From the NCBI RefSeq assembly GCF_026914265.1, contig NC_069125.1:64965479-65029478 (forward strand): a DNA stretch of 64,000 nt. The letters are read 5' to 3'. Below, in pieces: positions 52,295 through 64,000 of the stretch. Below the pieces are notes generated by a model that searched no databases, was not told where the DNA came from, and worked only from the letters and a program-made list of their open reading frames with translations. The DNA comes from Mya arenaria. Its lineage: Eukaryota; Mollusca; Bivalvia; Myida; Myidae. Both the position numbers and the translations under genes were made by a program. Position 1 is the stretch's first letter, and the number at the start of each line of letters is the position of its first letter.

Positions 52295-55147
52295 TAAAAG
52301 ACAGAAATTTGAACAAAAATAACATGGTCAATGAAAGAGACGACCTCTAAGCTGAGAATCATAACTATCGCCAGTATGCATTATAAGGTTAAAAAATGAA
52401 AGGTTTCCCTGTTTTGATAAGTCTATTAGAAATCTGAACCCTCGCCCAAAACATCCAAATATAGTATATAGTCAAATACACAAATATTATCACAGAAGTC
52501 GTAGAACTGCTTTTCTCTTAGCTTTTATTAAAAATCACAACAGCTGACCAACAGAAAGAAATTATTCTCGAGTTTAAAGACCAAAAATAAATCTACTTTC
52601 GCAACTGGTAAATAAAGACATGGGTATGTCAAATATTGACATTTCAACTCCCAATGACCACTGCTGTTACTATGTTGCGTACACTATAGTTTCAGAATAA
52701 TTGCTATGCTGAAATACGTTTACCAAAAATATTTGCAAGGCTTTTAGCTTAACTTTGTACAACGCCAACACATTAATTCAGTTTAATGAAGACTTGCTCT
52801 GTTCTTTAGTCTTTTAAAGGGACTTGTTCGTGTTTTGGCACCATTTTTTCCCGGTTATGCATATGAAAATACTTATATTATAACTATGTTTCTCTTTGAT
52901 ACCGAAAATGCAGAAAAAAATACATTTGAAGTATAAAATATATTCTGCTGTTAGTGGAATTCGAACCCACGCCGGAACAGTGAAGGAAAAGGCAGAAAAA
53001 TGACAAGAACACCTGTTTGATTAAAACCGGTAAAGTTCTTGGTTTTGGTCACAGTTTTCCAAAATGTTTATTGATTGGTCAATATTTATCCAATAATAAG
53101 TACACGCCAATCAAATCGTTTGAATGAGTCATTTAGCCAAGAGATAGCATGTTGACAACTTTTAAGTTTTATACAACTGATTGCTAAAGGATAACTTAAC
53201 CTTGAAGCCTTTTGTTGAATCGCGTTACTAACGCTATTCAAAATCGTGGACTTCAAAGACAATATTTGAGCATATATCAACATTTGTTGAAGGGATTATT
53301 ACAGCCATCAGGACCTAATGATTTGCCAAACTTCATTTCCTCATCCAAAACAATGTATTTTGCAAAAACATGAGCGAGTTCCTTTAAGACTACTAGTCTG
53401 TGCTACGTGTATGACTTGAAGTTTGTAAACAAATATAAAGGAGGTTGTGCATCACAGATACGTAACATATGTATCATATGCACAGTGTGTCTTGTTAAAT
53501 GTATTATGATGTAATACATGTTAATAATTGCTTGCACCTGATCAAAGTTCAACATAGGCATACCATATACCAGGAAATATGCGACTGTATAACCTAAAAT
53601 AATTCCAGGAAACCCCATTTTTGCATTGTTAAATAAAAATGATCCTGAATCCTACCATAACGGACCTACACGTGTATGTACGTCTTGCTACGCATGTGTT
53701 TTAACTCATTATTGTAAGAAAACAGAAACCCAAGACATAAACACAATTTACGATCATTCATTAATCTTAGTACACTATTGGGGCGTTTTATTCCGGATTC
53801 CAGTTCAAAATTAAGCGGTATTTCGGATTCCAATGGTTGGGGGCGGGTGACGCCCTCAAAACCATACATGGACATATCAATGACCATTGCACCAGCACCT
53901 TTGTAATTTTAATGAAATGATAATACACGTATTCATGTATTTAGGTCGTTAACAGAAGCATTGAAACGCCAAAATAGATATTTAGTATTAATAAAACACA
54001 TTCAATAATGAATTACCCAATTTTGTATGTACGTATTATATTCATAGTTCATTTTAAAATCTAAAACTATGGGTCAACATAGATATCAACTGAAATGTCA
54101 TAAAAAGAAGAAAATACGAACCGCGAATAAATCCAGCGAGTAAGGTATCCGCAAACAGGTTATATTTTTGCAACCCCACAGTGGCAAAACAAAGATTTCA
54201 AGTATTTGATCTATCAGTTAAGTATTTCTATTATAGGTACTGTCCCCAAAACACGCGAGCTGCCTTTGTGTTGGATTGTATAGCCGCTTCTACCGAATGG
54301 GTGTCAGAGAATACTTTACTGCAAATAAATTCCGCTGATATACTCCAATAAAAAAACTATTGAAGATAACCTATTTCGTCAGAGTCAATATTTTATTGGT
54401 ATTGTGTTTATATGGTTAGCTAAATAGTACCAGTATATTTCATATCAGCTTTGGCCAAGATGAATCACCTTGTTCTATGAAAGCAGATATTCTGGAATTT
54501 GCTCATCGACCTAAAACAATAATGATATAATAACAAAATATTTGTCATGTTGGAACAATATGTTTACATTCGTATCAATATTGAGGACTATATGTAATTG
54601 TTATAGGTTATATGTATTACCAAATAAATAGGCATGGCGTATCTGTGACACTCAGTCCATTTATAATGTAAACGTATACTAATAACCCTATGGCCAGATA
54701 ATAAGTTGTCTACTAATTCACCTGATTTAAATCAATAACATTTGGAATATTTTAAAAAATTATTTCCTCCCATTGGACAAAATATAATGTCGAACACTAA
54801 AGAGGCTAGAACGAGGTTGTCGTTTGAACTAAACCATGCCAGTATTTGAAATTCTGAACGATAATTTCTAATGGCCACAGGGAAGAGTTTTCAAAGGTAA
54901 CCTCAGTTCTCATTAGTTTGTTTTTTAGAAGCGAATAAGGTGGTTATAATGGGTTTGTTATTTGGAAACTTTAGCATGTTGACTCGGAAGGTTATAATCA
55001 GGAGTTATAACAGCTGATAATTGTCAATCCTGAAAAAGCCGGGGTCTGTTTGAGTATGAGGTATTCATGTCCGAAGCAGGATACAGCTAGGAGCGTAGAC
55101 CCCTTTGTCTTAAGAGTTCTCAAATTGATATTTTTTAAAGATACTTT
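52295..55147. other. Gene-free AT-rich DNA
   Basis: No gene is recognised. A box-B-like GTGGGTTCGAATTCC on the minus strand near 52958-52972 suggests a SINE or tRNA relic. The remainder is AT-rich without repeats that I can resolve. Confidence 0.45.
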
Positions 55148-55449
55148 CAGGGGCGTAGCTTCCTTTAGGCCGTGTAGGCCGCGGCCTACACATTTTTCAG
55201 AAAATCGAATTAATAAAATTACTAAATCTGCAATAAGGGCATTGGGGGTTATGGGCTTAAATTTAAAATCCCGACAAATGCGCCTTAATATAAATTTAAT
55301 TCAAGGTAAAAAAGATTGATATTGTTGTTCTCATTAATGTTTTTACAACAAAACGCACCAACCACAACATAGCTAAAATAAAAATCGAGGAGGGGGAGAC
55401 ACCCCAAGAAAGTGGCCTACACGTTTATTGTCGTCAAGTTACGCCCCTG
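55148..55449. mobile_element. hAT-like MITE, 302 bp
   Basis: Termini CAGGGGCGTAGCTTCC and AAGTTACGCCCCTG are inverted. A second inverted pair, GGCCTACACATTTTT near the left and AAGTGGCCTACACG near the right, does not fit a simple hairpin. ACTTT flanks both sides (55143-55147 and 55450-55454). Non-coding. Confidence 0.75.
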
Positions 55450-57447
55450 ACTTTCTACCTTTTGTGGTGCAAATGTCCTGGCAAAAACAATATGTTCAAC
55501 TTAACAATAGTTAAGTTATAATTGGTGATTTTTTCAGTAGTGAAAAATCATACTTACATTTCAAATACACGTGCAACATATCAACCGAAATGTTGCACGG
55601 ACTCTTGAAAGTTCGGTCTTTGATTGAAATTTGTTTAGAAATGAAAATGATAAATCTGAAAAATGTGTGACATTAAGTAAAACTCGTACGTCTCAAAATG
55701 GAAATATCAGATCTCAAGTAGTGCGCGATCGTCGGCCTAGAATGAATGTTTAGAGAAACAGATGCGGTATAACAATATTTTTCACTTAAAACATACGCTG
55801 CCCTTTGAATGTGAAGTGTTTTTCTACAAATAACAAGTTTAAAATACGGATAAAATTATAAAATAGAAGATTTGCACCCTTAGTACCTTTAACTGAATTA
55901 TCACGGCAATCTTTCCATTAGCTTAAGAAATCAAGGTTGAAATTAAATCAGATATACGTTTGGGTGACGCAGATGAATGCCTTATTTAAAACTGTGATCA
56001 AAGGAATATTGGCTCTATTGAAACAAAATATGAGTACATCTTAGAAGAAAATTCTGCATTAAAGCTTTATTAAAGTCTGTCCTGAATTATTTGAATACGA
56101 ACGTGTATTTTATGTATAGCATTCAAAGCACTTGAACATTTGAAGTGTATCATTGACAGGGCTACCATTTTCACAACTACAGGTGAAAGTGTGTGACCGT
56201 GGCCGTATAGTAGTGTGGGACAAGAGTCTTGTTTACTTGCATCTCAAAATATTGTCATATATACCTCCATCTGCTGCCCTACATAAAGAGTTGTATCTTT
56301 GGAATTGACATTAAAGCTTTTATTTGTAAAAGGTTTCACGCTATATTTTTTTAAGTAAATTGAATACCAATGGGGTCAAAACGTTGCCCTGGTGAGTATT
56401 ATAAACAGGTACAGTAGCCAGGAGGAACATCATTACGAATTGTATGGTATACATGGCCTTATACAGGGGTGGATACAGGGGTGGATGCAGAATTTGACGT
56501 TAGAGGGGGCATATCCTTATGACTTGAGTCCCTACCTCTGACCGAGATTTATTTGGTTAAAAGTGTAGGCGGGGATGGGGGTATGGGGGTATTCCCCAAG
56601 AACGATGGGGGTATTCCCCAAGAACATGTTCTTGTCCAAAATGGTGCATTTGGAGCGTAATGTCTTACCTTTTACTTCTTTATCGAAATTATGTTAAACT
56701 TAAACGATTTGCTCCCTCCCAAACCCGCTGGTGTCGTATAACATGCTTGTAAATGCTTCACTTATCAAGATTGTAGTGATAGTCTTATTCACTAAGGAAC
56801 ATCGGCAATACCATGCTTAGAATGGATACACTGCATTTAATGAATAAATAAGCAGATTAGTTGACAACATATTGATAGAAATCCCATTTCAATTAATCTT
56901 GGTACAATTATCAGATATTACAACATTGATGCTTCCACTACCACGAGAGCTAGCAGGGGATCAATTATTCGGTTATCTAATTAACCGGAAATGATAACAA
57001 AAGGTAACCAGTCTACCTATCAACCCGGCCAACAGCTCACATTTCCAATCAATAAACTGCAGATCAATACATTACAAGGATCTCCATGTACAATCAAAAC
57101 ATCATTAGTATTTATATTATCACCAATATGAACTTCCATTAAGTCATATTGAATTGGAATGATCTGAAATCTTAAATTACCCTAAAAATGAATAGAATCT
57201 AAAAATAAAATCGGACCAGTGAAGTAGTCAAAAATGTAGTATCTGCAGTTTTGGCCCTGAAATTTCATACTGTGTACTATCTGAATCCATTGCAGTATTT
57301 TAAAGATCCAGCAAGCAGACTAAAAGTACAGACTGGACACATGTACATGTACGTATTGTTTTACCTCTGATCATAACTTTGACCTTCAGACAAATGAACA
57401 TCTGTATATGATGATACTCAGTAATTGTTAAATCCGTCTTAATGGCC
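55450..57447. other. Gene-free AT-rich DNA with a hAT-like remnant
   Basis: At about 56465-56660 lies a G-rich repeat remnant (CAGGGGTGGATACAGGGGTG, then a duplicated GGGGGTATTCCCCAAGAAC) related to 50160-50410. No gene is seen in the rest. Confidence 0.5.
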
Positions 57448-60400
57448 CTAGGACCGACCAACAGTGACGACAATAAACAACCTGCCAAGAGGGCCGACGT
57501 AGCTTACCAACCAACCAACCGTGACGACAATAAACAACCAGCCAAGAGGGCCGACGTAGCTTATCAACCAACCAACGGTGACGACAATAAACAACCTGCC
57601 AAGTAGGCCGACGTAGCTTATCAACAAACCAACAGTGACGACAATTAGCAACATGTCAAGAGGGCCGACATAGCTAACAAACAAACCAACAGTGACGAGA
57701 ATAAGCAACATGTCAAGAGGGCCGACGTAGCTTATCAACCAACCAACCAACAGTGACGACAATAAACAACCTGCCAAGAGGGCCGACGTAGCTTGTCAAC
57801 CAACCAACCAACAGTGACGACAATAAACAACCTACCAAGAGGGCCGACGTAGCTAACCAACCAACCAACAGTGACGACGATAAACAACCTGCCAAGAGGG
57901 CCGACGCAGCTAACCATCCAACCAACCAACAGTGACGACAATTAGCAACATGTCAAGGAGGCCGACATAGCTAACCAACCAACCAACAGTGACGACAATA
58001 AGCGACATGTCAAGGGGGCCGACATAGCTTATCAACCAACCAACCAACCGTGACGACAATTAGCAACATGTCAAGAGGGTCGACGTAGCTTATCAACAAA
58101 CCAACAGTGACGACAATTAGCAACATGTCAAGAGGGCCGACGTAGCTTATCAACCAACCAACAGCGACGACAATAAGCAACATGTCAAGAGGGCCGACGT
58201 AGCTTACCAACCAACCAACAGAGACGACAATAAACAACCTGCCAAGAGGGTCGACGTAGCTTATCAACAAACCAACAGTGACGACAATTAGCAACATGTC
58301 AAGAGGGCTCACATAGCTAACATAAAACTAACAGTGACGACAATAAACAACCTGCCAAGAGGGCCGATGTAGCTTATCAACCAACCAACAGTGACGACAA
58401 TAAACAACCTGCCAAGAGGGTCGACGTAGCTTATCAACAAACCAACAGTGACGACAATTAGCAACATGTCAAGAGGGTCGACGTAGCTTATCAACAAACC
58501 AACAGTGACGACAATTAGCAACATGTCAAGAGGGCCGACGTAGCTTATCAACCAAACAACAGTGACGACAATAAGCAACATGTTAAGAGGGCCGACGTAG
58601 CTTATCAACCAACCAACAGTGACGACAATAAACAACCTGCCAAGAGGGTCGACGTAGCTTATCAACAAACCAACAGTGACGACAATTAGCAACATGTCAA
58701 GAGGGCCGACGTAGCTAACAAACAAACCAACAGTGACGACAATAAACAACCTGCCAAGAGGGCCGACATAGCTTATCAACCAACCAACAGTGACGACAAT
58801 AAGCAACATGTCAAGAGGGCCGACGTAGCTTATCAACCAACCAACAGTGACGACAATAAACAACCTGCCAAGAGGGCCGACGCAGCTAACCATCCAACCA
58901 ACCAACAGTGACGACAATTAGCAACATGTCAAGAGGGCCGACACAGCTAACAAACAAACCAACAGTGACGACAATAAGCAACATGTCAAGAGGGCCGACG
59001 TAGCTAACAAACAAACCAACAGTGACGACAATAAGCAACATGTCAAGAGGGTCGACGTAGCTTATCAACCAACCAACAGTGACGACAATAAGCAACATGT
59101 CAAGAGGGCCGACGTAGCTAACAAACAAACCAACAGTGACGACAATAAGCAACATGTCAAGAGGGCCGATGTAGCTTATCAACCAACCAACCGTGACGAC
59201 AATAAGCAACATGTCAAGAGGGCCGACGTAGCTAACAACCCAACCAACAGTGACGACAATAAACAACCTGCCAAGAGGGCTGGCGTAGCTAACCAACCAA
59301 CCAACAGTGACGACAATAAACAACCTGCCAAAAGGGCCGACATAGCTTATCAACCAACCAACCAACAGTGACGACAATAAATAACCTGCCAAGAGGGCCG
59401 ACGTAGCTTATCAACCAACCAACCAACAGTGACGACAATAAACAACCTGCCAAGAGGGCCGACGTAGCTAACCAACCAACCAACAGTGACGACAATAAAC
59501 AACCTGCCAAGAGGGCCGACGTAGCTAACCAACCAACCAACAGTGACGACAATAAACAACCTGCCAAGAGGGCCGACGTAGCTTACCAACCAGCCAACAG
59601 TGACGACAATAAACAACCTGCTAAGAGGGCCGACGTAGCTAACCAACCAACCAACCAACCAACCAACAGTGACGAGAACAAACAACCTGCCAAGAGGGCT
59701 GGCGTAGCTAACCAACCAACCAACAGTGACGACATTAAGCAACATGTCAAGGGGGCCGACGTAGCTAACCAACCAACCAACAGTGATGACAATAAACAAC
59801 CTGCCAAGAGGGCCGACATAGCTAACCAACCAACCAACAGTGCCGACAATAAGCAACATGTCAAGGGTGCCGACATAGGTTATCAACCAACCAACAGTGA
59901 CAACAATAAGCAACATGTCAAGGGGGCCGAAGTAGCTTACCAACCAACCAACAGTGAAGACAATTAGCAACATGTCAAAGGGGCCGACGTAGCTAACAAA
60001 CAAACCAACAGTGACGACAATAAGCAACATGTCAAGAGGGCCGACGTAGGTAACCAACCAATCAACCAACCGTGACGACAAACAACCTGCAAAGAGGGCC
60101 GACGTAGCTTATCAACAAACCAACAGTGACGACAATTAGCAACATGTCAAGAGGGCCGACGTAGCTAACAAACAAACCAACAGTGACGACAATAAGCAAC
60201 ATGTCAAGAGGGCCGACGCAGCTAACCAACCAACCAACAGTGACGACAATAATCAACATGTCAAGGGGGCCGACGTAGCTAACCAACCAACCAACCAACA
60301 GTGACGACAATAAACAACCTGCCAAGAGGGCCGGCGTAGCTAACCAACCAACCAACCAACAGTGACGACAATAAGCAACATGTCAAGAGGGCCGATGTAG

Positions 60401-61790
60401 CTAACCAACCAACTAACAGTGACGACAATAAACAACCTGCCAAAAGGGCCAACGTAGCTAACCAACCAACCAACAGTGATGACAATAAGCAACATGTCAA
60501 GAGGGCCGACGTAGCTAACCAACCAACCAACCAACCGTGACGACAATAAACAACCTGCCAAGAGGGCCAACGTAGCTTACCAACCAACCAACAGTGACGA
60601 CAATTAGCAACATGTCAAGAGGGCCGACGTAGCTAACAAACAAACAAACAGTGACGACAATAAGCAACATGGCAAGGGGGCCGACGTAGCTAACCAACCA
60701 ACAGTGACGACAATAAACAACCTGCCAAGAGGGCCAACGTTGCTTACCAACCAACCAACAATGACGACAATTAGCAAAATGTCAAGAGGGCCAACGTAGC
60801 TAACAAACAAACAAACAGTGACGACAATAAGCAACATGGCAAGGGGGCCGACGTAGCTAACCAACCAACCAACAGTGACGACAATAAACAACCTGCCAAG
60901 AGGGCCGATGTAGCTAACCAACCAACCAACAGTGACGACAATAAACAACCTGCCAAGAGGGCCGACGTAGCTAACCAACCAACCAACAGTGACGACAATA
61001 AGCAACATGGCAAGGGGGCCGACGTAGCTAACCAACCAACCAACCAACAGTGACGACAATAAACAACCTGCCAAGAGGGCCGACGTAGCTAACCAACCAA
61101 CCAACAGTGACGACAATAAACAACCTGCCAAGAGGGCCGACGTAGCTAACCAACCAACCAGCAGTGACGACAATAAAAAACCTGCCAAGAGGGTCGACGT
61201 AGCTGACCAACCAACCAACAGTGACGACAATAAACAACCTGCCAAGAGGGCCGACGTAGCTAACCAACCAACCAACAGTGACGACAATAAACAACCTGCC
61301 AAGAGGGCCGACGTAGCTAACCAACCAACCAACAGTGACGACAATAAACAACCTGCCAAGAGGGCCGGCGAAGCTAACCAACCAACCAACCAACCGTGAC
61401 GAGAACAAACAACCTGCTAAGAGGGCCGACGTAGCTTACCAACCAACCAACAGTGACGACAATAAGCAACATGTCAAGGGGCCGACGTAGCTTACCAACC
61501 AACCAACAGTGACGAAAATAAGCAACATGTCAAGAGGGCCGACGTAGCTAACAAACAAACCAACAGTGACGACAATAAACAACCTGCCAAGAGGGCCGGC
61601 GTAGCTTATCAACAAACCAACCAACAGTAACGACAATAAACAACCTGCCAAGAGGGCCGACGTAGCTTACAAACCAACCAACAGTGACAATAAACAACCT
61701 GCCAAGAGGGCCGACGTAGCTTACAAACCAACCAACAGTGACGACAATAAACAACATGTCAAGGGGGTCGATGTAGCTAACCAACCAACC
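57448..61790. repeat. Satellite array, about 57-bp unit, about 75 copies (class A)
   Basis: The unit is AACCAACCAACCAACAGTGA, CGACAATAAACAACCTGCCA, AGAGGGCCGACGTAGCT. Two main variants alternate, one with AATAAACAACCTGCC and one with AATAAGCAACATGTC or AATTAGCAACATGTC. The number of CAAC/ACCA tetramers varies by one to three, which shifts frame between units. That explains the many overlapping hydrophobic minus-strand frames (60-261 codons), none taken as a gene. Confidence 0.93.
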
Positions 61791-63085
61791 AACAGTGACC
61801 TCCTACCAACCAACAGTGACCGCCTACCAACCAAAAGTGAGCACAAATTCGAACCTGCCAAGAGGGCGGACATCGCTAGCCTACCTACCAACAGTGACTG
61901 TCTACCAACCAACAGTGAGCATATAATACAACCTGTCAAGAGGGCTGATGTCACTTGCCTGCCAACCAACAGTGACCTATCAACCAACAGTGAGCACATG
62001 ATACATCTTGCCAAGATGGCTAATGTTGCTAACCTGCCAACAAACAGTGACCGCTTACCAACCAAAAGTGAGCACATATTACAATATGCCAAGAAGGCTG
62101 ACGTTGCTAGCCTACCAACCAATAGTGACCGCCTACAAACCAACAAAGAGCACATAATACAACCTGCCAAGATGGCTGGCATCCCTAGCCTACTAACAGT
62201 GAGCACATAATACAACCTGCCAAGAGGGCCGACGTCGCTAGCCTACCAACCAACAGTGACGGCCTACCAACCAACATTGAGCACATAATACATCCTGCCA
62301 AGAAGGCTGATGTCGCTAGCCTACCAACCAACAATGAACGCATAATAAAACCTGTCAAGAGGGCTGATGTCCCTAGCCTACCAACCAACAGTGACGGCTT
62401 ACCAACTAATAGTGAGCACATAATACAACCTGCCTAGAGGGCTGACGTCGCTAGCCTTCCAACCAACAGTGAGCACATAATACAATCTGCCAAGAGGGCT
62501 GACATCGCTAGCCTACCAACCAACAGTAACCACACAATACAACCTGTCAAGGGGGCCGATGTCGATAGCTTACCAACCAACAGTGACAACCTTCCAAGAG
62601 GGCTGATGTCACTAGCCTACCAACCAACAGTAACCACACAATACAACCTGTCAAGGGGGCTGATGTCACTAGCCTACCACCCAAAAGTGACCGCCTACCC
62701 GTCAACAACCTGCCAAGAGGGCCAACGTCGCCAGCCTACCAACCAACAGTGAGAACATAATACAACCTGCCAAGAGGGCCAACGTCGCCAGCCTTCCAAC
62801 CAACACTAACCACACAATACAACCTGCCAAGAGGGCCAACGTTGCTAACCTACCAACCAACAGTAACCACACAATACAACCTGTCAAGGGGGCCAATGTT
62901 GATAGCCTACCAACCAAGTGACCAGCCTATCAACCAACAATGACCACAAAATACAACCTGCCAAGAGTTCGGAAGTCGCTAGCCTACCAACCAACAATGA
63001 CCAAATAATACAACCTATGAAGAGGGCCGTCTTTGCTCGTCTACCAACCAACAGTGATCACATAATACAACCTGCCAAAAGGAGC
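61791..63085. repeat. Satellite array, 57-bp unit, about 22 copies (class B)
   Basis: A diverged sister of class A: CTACCAACCAACAGTGAGCA, CATAATACAACCTGCCAAGA, GGGCTGACGTCGCTAGC. The units are more variable than class A, and some carry an extra ACCAACAGTGACCGCCT segment. The switch from class A is abrupt at about 61790. The array ends at about 63085 in unique sequence. Confidence 0.9.
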
Positions 63086-64000
63086 TTACATACACAGCCA
63101 TTACTGGACAAATTACATAACATTTTCTGTTTTGTCAAACCAAGACAGCAGTGTTCATAAGAAACGACACGATGTATGATGTATTTTACATTTTATTTTC
63201 ATAATTCGTACACATACTTCCAAAGCTGGAGTAGGTGAACCAATCCATTAAATTCATTTTTGTAATAGTTTAGCACATTTGTAAAAATCTGTCCCATGAT
63301 TAATGACAATATACAATGAAAGAATATGTGATCATGTCCATTTCAAGGAAATGCATGGTGATAGTTTCTATGACGCTTCTTTAAGCATGTAAACTGTGCC
63401 ATTCATTGAATTGCTCCCCAGTTCAATACTACAGTCAATAAACATCATCTTCACTGCTCTTTAAAGATTCACAAGAAACTAACACACATCTGGTTTTGTA
63501 TAGTCCTTCACATATGTCACAACATAACGGATAAATACTGGTCATATTACAGGCTTTTTACAACTCACGAACACTTTCCTCCGAGCAATTCTTAAAGACA
63601 TTATTTAAAAAAAAATCGATACAGACATTATAGAGAAATTCATATAACTGATGTGATTACTGATTTAATACAGAATATCAATACTGAAAGTTACATTGCA
63701 GTTCATCACAAAATTGAAAACAAAATAGCATAACTATTTACTTATTATGAAACTTCAGACTGCTTTAACATTGCTATTTTACATTAAAAATAAATCTGAC
63801 AATAAAAGGAATGCATACTGATAAACATGTATGTATGGAAAATTATAAACTCTCTCACAGTAAGTAAATGGCACTGTATTTTATTTTTGAAAGAAGTCGC
63901 ATCAAAGAATGCATTGAAATACATTCAATTATTCCTAAAATAAATAAACAAATACACTAATAATTAATTAAAACTAGAGACACAGAGTAAGACCTGAAAA
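63086..64000. other. Gene-free AT-rich DNA
   Basis: Unique-looking AT-rich sequence with no coding exon, repeat or RNA gene that I can support. Confidence 0.5.

Noticed and set aside
57300..62917. Many hydrophobic minus-strand frames (up to 261 codons) resembling repeated membrane segments
   Set aside because: They are translations of the 57-bp satellite, overlap each other in different frames, and break wherever the CAAC/ACCA tetramer count changes.

Overview
This is a eukaryotic, intron-rich and repeat-rich window, most likely from a bivalve mollusc. The reasons are spliced animal genes with GT-AG introns, repeats built on TGACCTTGACC that start AACAAGAGCTGTCAC and end in GACG/GACA runs plus a short hairpin, many inverted-repeat MITEs, and very long minisatellites. 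The species cannot be fixed from sequence alone. All three protein-coding genes I can support lie on the minus strand.

Layout. Positions 1-14.5 kb hold tandem and dispersed repeats and several inverted-repeat DNA elements, with no convincing gene. Positions 14.5-38.5 kb hold one secreted M12B (reprolysin/ADAMTS-like) zinc metalloprotease gene, assembled here from ten exons with every splice phase agreeing. Its last exon encodes about 49 copies of a 15-residue Thr/His/Ser-rich repeat. Its first intron (25098-38437) is filled by a 12,539-bp DNA transposon, 25188-37726. This has 69-bp perfect terminal inverted repeats, TGT...ACA ends and a CCGG target duplication, and carries a three-exon, 763-residue transposase. 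The transposase has a Gypsy-type integrase (H2C2 zinc finger, D-D-35-E, GPF motif) fused to an OTU cysteine-protease domain. These are the hallmarks of the Ginger1 superfamily. Removing the element leaves an ordinary intron of about 0.8 kb.

Positions 38.6-43.8 kb are an almost continuous series of related minisatellites (about 60, 50, 40 and 39 bp units) separating the metalloprotease promoter side from the 3' end of the next gene. Positions 44.55-48.58 kb hold a two-exon ANKUB1 homologue (two ubiquitin-like domains, an ankyrin region and a conserved C-terminal block), with a TTAA-flanked MITE in its intron. Positions 48.8-57.4 kb are AT-rich with small repeats and MITEs and no gene I can support. 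Positions 57.45-63.08 kb are a 57-bp satellite in two sequence classes, and the last 0.9 kb is plain AT-rich DNA.

The most interesting items are the structurally complete Ginger1-OTU element nested in the same orientation inside the protease gene, the protease's long repeat tail and apparent lack of a pro-domain, and the repeat-borne arrays of TCAAGGTCA-type nuclear-receptor sites. The large open frames inside the 39-bp, 40-bp and 57-bp arrays are judged to be by-products of repeat lengths divisible by three.
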